A stretch of DNA of 34,398 nt from NCBI GenBank assembly GCA_032718475.1, contig JAUCBJ010003191.1, forward strand, positions 1-34,398, written 5' to 3'. Position 1 is the first letter of the stretch. Each line of letters starts with the position of its first letter. Below the pieces are notes generated by a model, which saw only the letters and a program-made list of their open reading frames with translations, was not told the DNA's origin and made no database searches. Positions 1 to 9,415 of this stretch are shown one piece after another. Source of the DNA: Nemertoderma westbladi. Taxonomy: Eukaryota > Xenacoelomorpha > Nemertodermatida > Nemertodermatidae. The translations under genes and the position numbers were made by a program.

Positions 1-125
1 TGTGTTTGTTAGCTTTATAGTTTAGTTTTTTATATTTATAGTTTAGTTTTTTTAGATTTATAGTTTAGTTTTTTTTAGCTTTATAGTTTAGTTTAGTTTA
101 GTTAGGGGGGGGGGGGGGGGGGGGG
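1..125. repeat. Short A/T-rich minisatellite ending in a G-run
   Basis: The stretch repeats units built on TTATAGTTTAGTTTTTT about four times, with variable T-run length, and ends in 21 consecutive G (105-125). There is no coding frame of note. It lies downstream of the integrase-like gene, which is on the minus strand. Confidence 0.7.
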
Positions 126-218
126 TCACTAATTAATAAAAAAAATCGATTTTTCAATTACAATCCCCTCTAGTGCAGATTTTTATGTAACCACAACTGT
201 TTATTTATATACTATTTA

Positions 219-466
219 CTAAACATCACTATTTATCACATAAGTTTTCAATTCTATAAATGTTTGCTGAGATGTTGCGATTGTGACGCGATTGAGGGTT
301 TGAAGATAATCCTTACAATATTCTTCAAGTGCAGAGTTTAGCAATAGCGGGGGATGCTTTACCTTCAGTGTCTCTGCTGCTTCTTCTAATCTTTCGACAT
401 CGAGGTCTAGTCCCTGTTGTTCACTCCCGTAAGACTCAGGATGGTTGAAAATGTAGTCTGGGATAC
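219..466 (-). CDS. Integrase core domain protein, last exon
   Basis: This exon encodes the C-terminal tail of the gene whose main exon lies at 663-1573. It opens at a clean acceptor (TTTCAG|GTATCC on the minus strand) and ends with TAG at 219-221. Splicing to the upstream exon keeps the frame and gives a join reading P-T-G-I-P-D-Y-I-F. Animal members of this integrase-core family have a similar Pro/Tyr-rich tail after the catalytic domain (known from the family). The tail is acidic and has no transmembrane segment. The ORF start further upstream in this frame lies inside the intron and is not a real start. Confidence is high that this is the terminal exon because splice signals, phase and family-like content agree. 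Confidence 0.8.
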
Positions 467-662
467 CTGAAAGGAAAATGAGCAAAACATATCTAAAATT
501 ATATAGTACCATGTATTAGTAGACTATTGGAAACTAACTGTAACTAGTACAATTACCCTCTGATTATGCAACTGCCACCCTCACCAAACACTATTGCGAC
601 CCAACAGATTCATCTAAATTCCAAACAGGTGTCGCAATTGTCCTAACTTCCCTACCACTAAC
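467..662 (-). other. Spliceosomal intron (196 bp)
   Basis: The donor reads CAACAG|GTTAGT and the acceptor TTTCCTTTCAG|GT on the minus strand, with a pyrimidine-rich stretch before the acceptor. The intron interrupts a Gly codon after its first base. Without splicing, the frame of the upstream exon stops at TAG directly after the donor. This supports an authentic eukaryotic intron and shows the gene is not a simple retrocopy. Confidence 0.8.
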
Positions 663-1573
663 CTGTTGGCAAATCAATTTTCTGTGCGCGTATCCTATGA
701 CTATTCCATTCTTCGATGAATTTATCAAGAATTTCTTGAAGCACAGGTAAATACACCATTGCCATTAACTGTCGATCAACTTGACTCCCTGGATCATAAT
801 TGTGACAATGAAGCAATTCCCGCAGTTGGTCTTTCAGCACACCCTCAACCCGGTCTGTCAACTCCCTCCACCAACGCTCTATCTTATTCGTAGTCGATGG
901 ACCATAAATTATGCTCTCCGATGCATCTTCAAAAACATCTAGGGTTTCAATTAAGTATGCATGTAAAGTCGCGGCCTTACCCGTTTCAGTTCCACAATCA
1001 AAGCGGCAGTAAATTGGGATCTGATTAGTTTCCTTGAGCATTTCATAATATAAGTTGCCAATAACGATGGGATTTGAGTTAGAATAAACTGCCTTGCACA
1101 TTAGGACTTTCCTGGAGTATGTATCCAAGCATCCATAAATTCCTATAGGAAAAGTTGAGTTTTGAAATCCACAGGGTTTGTCATGGCCATCGAAACTTAG
1201 CATAAACATTGGACCATCGGATGTGAAATTTCCTTTCATTCTCTTCTTTTTAAATCTTGGCGTACGATGTGCCATTCCTTCAGGGTCAACCGCTTTCATA
1301 ACTGCATGCGTTACCTTACGTGGAATTTTTATGTCATGTTGTACTCGAAGTCTTTGATTGACTGCGCGATACCCCATGTCTCGACAGTTTCCGTTAAGTT
1401 CGTTTTTCACTGTTTGTATTATGTTATCCAAATTTTCTGCGTAATTGATATATTTAACTTCGAAAAATCGTAATCGTCGATCGGGCGTCCTTAAGCTCCA
1501 GTCATAATAATTAAATTCGTCTTTCACAAGATTTAAAATCTCTTTTCTGTGGAAGTTTTTCCTAACTAAATCC
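663..1573 (-). CDS. DDE integrase core domain protein, main exon (interrupted 5' end)
   Basis: This exon encodes an integrase/transposase-fold catalytic domain of the kind annotated in animals as 'integrase core domain' protein. Counting from the GTG at 1527, the likely acidic triad is D113 (in SFDGHDK), D177 (in RFDCGTETG) and E217 (in STTNKIERWW), with 39 residues between the last two. The N-terminal part (NYYDWSLRTPDRRL) resembles the helix-turn-helix segment of the family. GTG 1527 is not a credible start: the frame stays open upstream to 1577, where a TTAA-flanked mobile element breaks it. Inside the element an in-frame TGA lies at 1600-1602. The next in-frame ATG downstream would skip about 50 residues of domain. 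In other animals this family may be host-resident or part of large mobile elements, so its role here is unknown. The catalytic residues are intact. Confidence 0.82.
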
Positions 1574-3227
1574 TTAACCCTATTAAACCCAGAGGGGGGT
1601 CAATATGACCCCCCCCCCCCCCCCCCCCCCCCCGTGGTTTTTTATTATAATTCTGAAACAAACGCAGTTGGGAATCTGAAATTTTATGACTTTTCCTAAA
1701 AATCTATTGTCTTCCTAGTAGTGAAAACCGTTTTCAAAAATATTGGGTAGTTTTCGAGTTATAGCACCATTTTTTAACCCTACTTTTGGCACTTTTTTTG
1801 AGACGTTTTTTGAAAATTACATTTCATTAAATATGAATTGTAACATCTCTATTTTTGATTTACACCGGTTTTTTTGGTGTTAGAAATTGGATAGAATTCA
1901 TATAAATTGATTTAGAAATTTCAAACTTGTTTTTTTCGGTGGGTGCCAAATTTTGGTGCCAGCACCAAATTTTGAAATATGTCAATTTTGTTAATTGATT
2001 GTTTGAAACTTGTTTTTTACGCAATTGGGGTTTTTTGGGGTTCTGAATTCGATGAACATGAAATATATACGAGTTACACCAAGCGTATCAATCTTGTATT
2101 TTTCGGTGCTGTGTGCAAATTTTGGTGCTATCACGAAATTTTGAAGATCCATTCAATAGATAAAATTGCTTGTGAGCATTTATTTCTTGCGTTTTAGAGG
2201 TTTATGGCTGTTCTGAATTCAATGGAATATATAATTATCGAACTAGACATCTCAAACTTGTATTTTTCGGATATGGGTGCAAAATGTGGTGCTAGCACCA
2301 AATTTTGAAAACCATCAAATATATCAATTGATTGTGTCATCTTGTTTCTTGCGTTATACGGGTTTGTGATGGTTCTGAATTCAATGGAATCAGTAAAAAT
2401 TTCATAAGAGTTCTCAAACTTGTATTTTTCGCCGGTGACTGAAAATTGTTGTGCCAGCACCAAATTTTGGAAAATATGCAAATTGATCAGTAGATAGTAT
2501 CACCGTGTTTATTGCGTTATACGGGTGTATGAGGGTCCTGAATCCGATGGAATCAATAAAAACAGCACTGGACATCGCAAACTTGTACTTTTTGGTGATG
2601 GGTACTAAATTTGGTGCTAAAATTTGCCAAATTACGCCGAAAAATACAAGTAGCAATGATCTGGCATATTAGAAATGTATTCCATTAGAATCAGCGCCCT
2701 CGAAAACCTGAAAATACGAATTTATAGCATCGTATAAGTGAATTAAAAATTTTGTGTTCTAACTGAAAAGTGCTGGTTTCTTGTTTTTTTCATTTTTTTC
2801 CTACGCAGAGAGGACTAAACAGCCATTTATAGTAATCATATTATTTTTAAATATTTTCCAATGTATTTTATACCCCAAAAAACCTGTATTGAAAAATAAT
2901 TAGAAAAAAAAATTATTTATAATTTAAAAAAAAATTATTAGTAATAAATAATAAAATAATTGAAAAATTAATATAAAATGTAACTTTCAAATTTTGTGAA
3001 AATTGTGCACTACTTGTAATTTTGGTGCTGCAATATAACCACCCAAGTACATTTTTTCTAAAATTTTTTTTCGGTCGGATCCATACAAGTGATACCTACG
3101 TACAAACAAAAAATCAGACGTTTTCGTAAATATTTGTAGATTTTAGAGGGGGGGGGGGTCCAATATGACCCCCCCCCCCCCCCCGGTATTTGTACAACAT
3201 TTTATAGCCCGGTACTAATAGGGTTAA
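1574..3227. mobile_element. Non-autonomous piggyBac-like element inserted in the integrase gene
   Basis: TTAA stands on both sides (1574-1577 and 3224-3227). The ends inside are exact inverted repeats, CCCTATTA (1578-1585) and TAATAGGG (3216-3223). TTAA duplication and termini starting CCC(T/A) are hallmarks of the piggyBac superfamily (established). Near each end is a palindromic GGTC(C)AATATGACC core flanked by G- and C-runs (about 1592-1633 and 3148-3184). The 1646-bp body has no transposase frame, only A/T-rich sequence and a degenerate tandem array. It would depend on a transposase supplied elsewhere. It lies inside a coding exon. Confidence 0.8.
1850..2640. repeat. Degenerate tandem array of about 163-bp units inside the piggyBac-like element
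   Basis: Landmarks recur in order at spacings of about 150-170 bp. A TTCTGAATTC-like motif occurs near 1890, 2042, 2212, 2376 and 2537. A GCACCAAATTTTG-like motif occurs near 1963, 2130, 2296, 2456 and 2610. About five diverged copies are present. The short open frames here come from this repeat and are not genes. Confidence 0.7.
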
Positions 3228-3276
3228 GTTTAGTTTTTAATACAACATCACTTTGCCAAATACACGTAGTCGCCAT
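3228..3276 (-). pseudogene. Cut-off N-terminal coding stub of the integrase-like gene
   Basis: Beyond the piggyBac-like insertion, the minus-strand frame that matches the main exon across one TTAA stays open back to an ATG at 3274-3276. The next in-frame stop upstream is a TGA about 30 bp further on. If that ATG is the start, the insertion separates about the first 16 codons from the rest. Whether ATG 3276 is the true start, or another exon lies upstream, cannot be told. Confidence 0.6.
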
Positions 3277-3434
3277 CTCCTCATTTGAGATGTAGTGAGC
3301 TGTCCACTGTCAGACTGCTTACATGACTGTGGGGTGTGGAGTTAGGAGGCGTCTGTCATAAGTGGAGATAATTATATTAATGTATTATTATTAGTTACTG
3401 GCATTAATAAACCGAATAAGACAATAGTCAGGCA

Positions 3435-3532
3435 TAGTGCTGCGAACTGAAATGAACATGTTTATTGAAATGAACGTGTTTATTAGAACTGAAATCGAAA
3501 CAAGTCCAATTTTCTTTCAGTTCGCAGCACTA
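3435..3532. repeat. Perfect 18-bp inverted repeat, candidate miniature element
   Basis: TAGTGCTGCGAACTGAAA (3435-3452) returns as its exact reverse complement at 3515-3532, with a 62-bp loop holding two similar ATGAACRTGTTTATT pieces. TA stands at both outer ends, so a 94-bp mariner-like MITE with TA target duplication is possible. It could also be a simple hairpin. Confidence 0.5.
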
Positions 3533-3803
3533 GTCAGACAGTAACTACAACCTACTAATGCAATAGCTAGCGATATGGTAGGGTAGATACCATACAATAA
3601 AAAATGAGCAGGGAAACAACGTGCAGCAACTTGTTGCTGCACACCTCCCACGCAGAAACAAGTTTCAGAAACAAGTTGCTCCTTGTGAGGGGGGCCTAAC
3701 AGGCAGAGCAACAAAGTTGAAAAGTCAGTACTGCAGTACTGTAGTACCGGCATCTGGAACTGCGGTAGACCTACTGTGTGATGTGATGTGCTCTGGTCCA
3801 ACA

Positions 3804-4240
3804 GTATTACTGATTCTGGGGGCAGTGGCAGTCCTGGGCCACGAGGGATATTTTATTTTTTTTATTATTTTTTTTAATGGCAGCCATGGGCCAACCGTTA
3901 TCTGATTATGGGGTGATGGCAGTCCTGGGCCACGTGGGGTGTTTTTTTTTCTTTAACAGTATTTATTTTTTATGGAAATTTTTTCGTGAGTATTTGTTAA
4001 ATTATTTTTTTAATGGCAGCCATGGGGGCCAATACTATTACTGATTCTGGGGGCAGTGGCAGCCCTGGGCCACGAGGGGGTATTTTATTTATTTTTATTT
4101 TTTTTTTAATGGCAGCCATGGGCCAACTTTTACCTGATTATGGGGTGATGGCAGCCCTGGGCCACGTGGGGTGTTTTTTTTCTTTAACAGTATTTATTTT
4201 TTATGGAAATTTTTTCGTGAGTTTTTTTTTTCCTTTATTT
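3804..4240. repeat. 231-bp tandem duplication (two copies)
   Basis: The block from TGATTCTGGG at 3811 recurs from 4042. Each copy carries, in the same order, a GCAGTGGCAG(C/T)CCTGGGCCACG box, a T-rich tract, GGCAGCCATGGGCCAAC, GGGGTGATGGCAG and CTTTAACAGTATTTATTTTT. A third partial echo, GTGGCAGCCATGGGCCAC, occurs at 4350. No protein frame is conserved across the copies. Confidence 0.75.
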
Positions 4241-4947
4241 TTCAAGATTTTTTTACTGAGATTTTTTTAAAGATATTTTATTTTACTTATTTTTTTAAGG
4301 TATTTTTTCCACTTATTTTTTATTTAAATATTTTATCAAGAGTTTTATAGTGGCAGCCATGGGCCACCATATACTAGTGGTCAAATTTCTGGTTGAAAGT
4401 GATGAACTCTGGGTTTTGTGGGTTTTATATCTTTCAATATTAAATTATTCAATTTTAATTAATTTTTCAATGACAAATGCTAATTTTTTTTTTAATATTA
4501 TATTAAAAGAAAAATTATTAATAGAAGGACTATTATTAATAGGAGGGCTGGGGCAATATTGTGGGCAATATTGTGGGGCAGGTGATTATACTAGGGGTAC
4601 CACCTACCTTACCTGTCTTACTTTCTTATTTTTCTTTGGACAAGCCTGGGCTGGGATAATGTGAATTCTATCTGGTCTGGATGCTAATGTTACTTCAACA
4701 AAGTTTGCCTTGTGGCTTGCCTGAGGAGACATTTTCATTAAAGTGAATATACAATAAAATGTAAAATGTGTATAAATGTCATATAAATGGGATCTTTGGG
4801 AGGGGGGTCACATGTTTTTATTTGGTTTTCTTATTATTTGCTTGTGTTCGTTAATATTTTGGTTTTCATGGGTGATAAAATTAAATCAAAATTAAAAATT
4901 CAATATTTTGCATAAGTTATTAAGTATAGTGACCGTTTCTCTCAAGA
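4241..4947. other. Gene-free A/T-rich stretch
   Basis: Only short chance frames were seen. It contains long T-runs and a doubled GGGGCAATATTGTGGGC near 4550. No recognisable gene, RNA or transposon end was found. Confidence 0.5.
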
Positions 4948-5052
4948 GGGGGGGGGGGGGGGGGGGGGGGGGCACGTGCCCCCGTGCCCAAAACTCTAAA
5001 ACAATATATGGCAGCCCCTCGGCTACACCACTATTATAACTCAATAGTGGTG
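4948..5052. repeat. G-run with hairpins, possible remnant of a DNA-transposon end
   Basis: 25 G (4948-4972) run into GCACGTGCCCCC, and a 10-bp stem CACCACTATT / AATAGTGGTG lies at 5026-5052. Read on the minus strand, AGTGGTGTAGCCGAGGGG loosely resembles hAT-type inverted-repeat ends. No matching opposite end was found, so the assignment is weak. Confidence 0.3.
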
Positions 5053-5195
5053 CGAGCATAAAACTCAAATCACGCAAATTTACAAGAACCGGGTATGTTG
5101 TCATAATATCTACAGTATCTCCACAGGTTATTCTGCTTGACTGGGTCTGGGTGCCAGGGTGCGAATTTGCTTTTGGGACGGTGTGCTGATTGAAA

Positions 5196-5955
5196 GGGGG
5201 GGGGGGGGGGTGAAGGGGGGAACTTCCCCCCTTTTCACTTTGACTGATTTGCGGTTTTGTTAAATTTCTTGGATATAGTTGTTGTGATGCTAAAATTTAA
5301 TTTGTCTTTGATAATGTATTATTTTGTTTCATATTGTTTAGACCTTCAATTTTCATAATATTAGTTGAGTTTTTGTTTATACATTTGCTCTATAACATAT
5401 TAAATAATTTGTATTTTTTCAAAAAATTGAATGAAACTGTTATCACTATTATTATCTTACTAGAACTACTGACACTGATGTGGAACAACTAGGATATTTG
5501 CGCTTTTAGTTTTAGTAACTATAGCTACCCCTTTCTATTGTTAGTTTTGTTCTATAATCCAGCATTGTTGATTGCCTTAGCAGCCGGTGTTGTACAATTT
5601 GTATGGAAATGGAGTCTGCATTTATAATATAGGGTGGTTCTAGGGTGGGTTCAGGGTCATCACTCGCTCGGTGTCCTGGTTGTGCATCATGGGAATTTTT
5701 TATAAATATTCGGTAATCTTACTGTATATCTTGTAAACCTGCTTGATAATGGAAATATTTGCTTTATATTATATTTTTGTTAGTGGTAGCAAAGTTTCAC
5801 TTTTTATTATGTGGGACGAGCCACAAATTCAGCTAGCCTCACGCCTTACAGTTTAGACAATTGTTTAGTTCACTTACTGCTGACTGACTGACAAGGTTCA
5901 TTTGTAATAGTCTTGGCTAGGATTCTTCCCCCGGGCTCCTTCCTTTCTAGTAGGT
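5196..5955. other. G-run palindrome, then gene-free flank of BEL element 1
   Basis: 15 G (5196-5210) are followed by a near-palindrome AAGGGGGGAACTTCCCCCCTT. After about 5240 the sequence is plain A/T-rich DNA with no gene seen, up to the retrotransposon boundary. Confidence 0.5.
5951..5955. repeat. Target site duplication TAGGT, left copy
   Basis: TAGGT directly precedes the left LTR and recurs at 16100-16104 directly after the right LTR. A 5-bp duplication fits BEL/Pao integration. Confidence 0.85.
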
Positions 5956-7114
5956 TGTTTGCGCTTTTAAGACCTTTGACAGTTTAACCTGCCAAATTAG
6001 GATGTCTTTTGGATGATATATAGTCTTTAGCCTATGACGAGTATTTGATACACTACATTAGCCGAAGCCAGTCTATGCGCAATCATTCACCCGCTGGATA
6101 TACCCGGGAGACTGAATTCGGAAGCTTAATGATTGATGGTGTAAGCCTACCGTATTATTCGACTGATCGTAATATATAATCTCTGACAAATATTATTCAC
6201 TTTCGGGAAATATTAACAGTTCCTTTAGGACGTGGCGCTCTAAATATGTAAACAGAGTTATGACTTAAACTAGACACAACGAAAAGGCTATAGATTCACG
6301 TATATGGCGCATTCTTTAGGAGATGCTTTGTTATCAGTCACAATCATACACAATGCTGCACAATGCTGCACACCAATCTGCCGACCTTCACTAATTTTAG
6401 TCACATACAAAGAGAATAACAGACAATACATGTAGGGCCTATAAAATAGCATTAGATTCACTTCAAACCACTTAACATAGGTCGCAATCGTTTATCTGTA
6501 ACCGGTCTCTCTAACCTTTAGTATATCAAGAAGGTTGGGTGTCTGACTATTGATCAGTTAAATATAATATAATCTTCCATCAATAAATATAATGAATAAC
6601 CGACAGCAAAAGCAGTAATGTTAAGTAAGATATGCATGATATGTTTAGTAAGCATTGATAAGGTAACTCGATAACAGATATACGTTCTATAATTAAGCCT
6701 ACTAATGTAAGACTAAAGACTGAAACACGGAGGTGCCAAAAGCCGGTGTTCTTAGGCTCTGGGCAAAAACATAACACTGAATTCCTGAGTTTCTGTATCC
6801 ACCTCCAACACAGAGACAAAAAACGCTCTGATTGGTCGACCGAACAACGAGAGAACAAAGAAACAAAGAAATGTCGATGTGGCAATATCAGCTGTTAGCC
6901 GTCGTCATAGTAGCGACACTGTTTTCAAGAGTATCGAGCTTATTGCGTCACGAAATTGCGGATTATGTCCTCTAAAGTACAAATACAGAAGAAATGGCTT
7001 TTATGTCCTCTAAAACACCAGTACAGCAAGGACACGGCCTTTTTATGCCTGGTAAACCAACCACAGAGTACTTTACGGGGATAATAACCGGCTAATTACG
7101 CAAAAGCTTTTACA
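5956..7114 (-). repeat. 3' LTR of BEL element 1
   Basis: 1159 bp, opening TGTTTGCGC and closing TTTTACA on the plus strand. It is nearly identical to 14942-16099. Differences seen by eye include C/T near 6150, a short block after GATCAGT near 6560, and A/G near 6889. The 101-codon frame inside occurs in both LTRs and has no recognisable protein features. Confidence 0.92.
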
Positions 7115-7123
7115 CCGCTCCCA
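7115..7123 (-). other. Polypurine tract of BEL element 1
   Basis: On the minus strand TGGGAGCGG directly precedes the 3' LTR start TGTAAAAGC. The position and purine richness fit the plus-strand primer site of an LTR element. It is short, so confidence is moderate. Confidence 0.55.
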
Positions 7124-7140
7124 GAAAATGGGATTTAAGT

Positions 7141-7818
7141 CTATAAAATATAACAAATCACAGTTTCTAAAATATAAAGATACTCTAAACAGTTAGTCTT
7201 TCTTACGCAGACGGCGTTTACGCAGTTTTTTTTTGAGGCTAGCAAGAGTCCTTTTCTCTTTGGGGCGAGCCACTTTACTAGGAGGGCTATAAATCCTGGG
7301 TGAAGGGTGCAATATGATTGCATCAGAAGGTGTAGGATTATGTTCGGGGTATCCGCCGTTTCGATATGCTTCTCCTCGAGCTGATTTTCCTCCGCTCGTA
7401 GCTGGATACGTTCATCCAAAAACTCTCGCAGAGAATGGGGTTGCCTAAGTTCGATATCTTCTTAGAGATTCTGGATTTTACAATCGAACTGAGATAAAGA
7501 CAATTCGTTTATCGCTTGGACTTGCTGTTACAACTTACGTTTATCTGAACAAACGCAGGTTTCCTTTCTGATCTTTGTAGAATAGCGTTTAACTCGTTTG
7601 GTACAACGTTCTCCACCACTTTGGTGACAGGTTATATCGTGTTAAGCCGGGACGGGACGATGGTAAGGGTTAAACGGCGATATTAAATGTCCGCGTCCCA
7701 ATCCGGCTAGGTAGAATGGGCTAGTATCTAGGAAGCCCACAACTGGGGTGCCACCGACTAATTGTTCAGGTAACACTAGATCTTTGAGCAGTGAGTACAG
7801 CTCGGGAGGATCCGTCAT
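7141..7818 (-). pseudogene. Degraded third reading frame of BEL element 1, function unknown
   Basis: From ATG 7816-7818 one minus-strand frame reads about 225 codons to 7141, interrupted by three in-frame stops, all TAA (7642-7644, 7528-7530, 7462-7464). The pieces look protein-like: a hydrophobic-polar N-terminal part (FLDTSPFYLAGLGRGH), a basic middle (KRVKRYSTKIRK), then an acidic, probably helical segment (LREFLDERIQLRAEENQLEE). It lies between the Pol remnant and the 3' LTR, where some BEL/Pao elements carry an extra frame. No signal peptide or clear envelope features are visible. It could be an integrase-tail relic or an accessory gene. Confidence 0.4.
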
Positions 7819-8221
7819 ACTAATAGGATCAAATCAAGAGTCTGAAGTCTCACTAGGGAATGAGGAGTTCTGATCGAGTATTCCGAAACTCTGATCATTG
7901 GTTTATTTAAGGATCGTCTGAGTCGAACGAGCGTAGGTGATACATCGAACAAGTTTCGCTCGAAACTCCCGTAAGTATAGCGAGTAAAACCGTGTTTAAA
8001 GCAACGTCTCCGCGGATGTTTATGTCTTTCCGTTTGTTGGTTGGGTCTTGGGCATTACACTTAATATAGTGGATCTCCGCTCCCATGATCTATTAATTAA
8101 TGGAATTTTGGGAATGTTATAAATTGTATAAAATTGCAATTTATTAAATTCATTAAAGTATGAATTTAAATTTATTCCCTGAAATTTTATTATTTGATAG
8201 TTAAATTGACACAATTTGATT

Positions 8222-8520
8222 CCAGAGCATATCTGGGGACATATGATCCTTGATTCTATGAATTTGTCTTTTTAAGAGTATCGGTAAATGCTACGATATC
8301 TTAATCGACTAGAATGTTAAAGGATCTAAAATTTGACAGATTTTGTAAATATTAATAATTAATATTTAGGATGGGCACCAGTTTATTTCAGAACTTGTCT
8401 GGGGACGTTAACCACTGATTCTAGAATTTTGTCTTTCAAGTATATCTGTGGGTGCCGCGATATCTTAATCGACTAGAATTGCAGATGGTCAAAGGGTTTA
8501 ACAGATTTATTTTGCGTTAT
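8222..8520. repeat. 166-bp tandem duplication in the 3' part of element 1
   Basis: TCTGGGGAC at 8232 recurs at 8398. Each is followed by TTGATTCTA/CTGATTCTA, TTTGTCTTT and CGATATCTTAATCGACTAGAAT in order. The copies are diverged, with no coding frame across them. Confidence 0.65.
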
Positions 8521-9058
8521 ACGCTACTGTTAAAGGGACATCACGCTACTATATGTATTATTTAATATACGGTATGAGAGCAATATCGCACGAAGCAATG
8601 TCAGTGAGAAGAGGCAAGTCGTTTCCAAGGTCTACCCGGAGCTTGGTTTAGCCGAGACACGAGAATCTGAACTTTGCATTCCTAATACTCTGCCTACCAA
8701 TAATACTTGAATATAGTAGTGGCTTTATTGTACTTTAATAAGTACGGATATGTCATCTTACTGTAGTTACGTATTTGTAATGTAATACGGACAGTAAGGA
8801 AGGAGAAAAAGAATTATTTCTCGCTGTCGCACTAAATATAATATATACGTAATTAAGTAATAAACGCGAATATATTGCACTAATCTACTAAATAATCACT
8901 AAATAACATTCTACTAAATAAAATTAAAGAAAACGATTATAATAAAATTACATAATAATACATACATAATATAAAATAATAAAATAAATATAAAATAATG
9001 TAGTCACACACCCACTCCGTATGTTGTTACGTTATGGAGTCCCTAGATATTTGTTGGA
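8521..9058. other. Gene-free A/T-rich spacer of element 1
   Basis: Very A/T-rich, with ATAATAAAAT-type simple sequence at about 8880-9000. No coding frame or RNA gene was recognised. It separates the Pol remnant from the 3' part. Confidence 0.5.
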
Positions 9059-9415
9059 TTAGGGAGGTGGTCGTGGGAAGAGTATCTTGCCTTCCATAGT
9101 TTCCGGACAGTTTTCGGTCTCTTTCCAGTAAACATAAAGACCAGCTGGGCGATTGAGTGGTTGTGTTACTTTCTCCGCTCCCTTGGCCTGTCTAATCTTC
9201 GCCGGGTTAAGATGGGGAGGCCATTCATCTTCTTTACTTAGGAAGTCGGGTTCACCTAACCAGTCTGGAGTATCTGTAAGTTCTTGAGGAGTTGCTCCTC
9301 TGGAGGCGATGTCGGCTAGATTGATAGTCTCGGGGCAATGTCTCCATTGATCTACATTGGAGTTGATGTCGTCATTATCTGAGGAGTATGGTGTTCCCTC
9401 AGACGCAGACTTCAT
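9059..9415 (-). pseudogene. Pol remnant of BEL element 1 (RNase H-integrase linker)
   Basis: The frame carries WRHCPETINLADIASRG, the conserved W-x-H-x-P...N-x-A-D-x-A-S-R-G stretch found after RNase H in BEL/Pao Pol proteins, followed by LTDTPDWLGEPDFL. Protease, reverse transcriptase and the RNase H catalytic part are missing upstream. The integrase zinc finger and DDE core are missing downstream. It overlaps the Gag end by about 17 bp in another frame, so a large deletion joins the Gag zinc knuckle to this linker near 9399-9415. It ends at a stop after a Pro-rich tail. Confidence 0.85.

Noticed and set aside
3621-3905. 94-codon plus frame over the near-palindrome GTGCAGCAACTTGTTGCTGCAC
   Set aside because: The frame runs into T-rich repeat sequence and has no counterpart in the second copy of the tandem duplication.
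6580-6885. 101-codon minus frame, also present at 15565-15870
   Set aside because: It recurs only because both LTRs of element 1 contain it; the sequence has no protein features or family resemblance.
7818-8214. 64-codon frame and flanks as an envelope or integrase gene
   Set aside because: No signal peptide, glycoprotein-like cysteines or integrase motifs can be seen; only the 7141-7818 frame keeps protein-like character.
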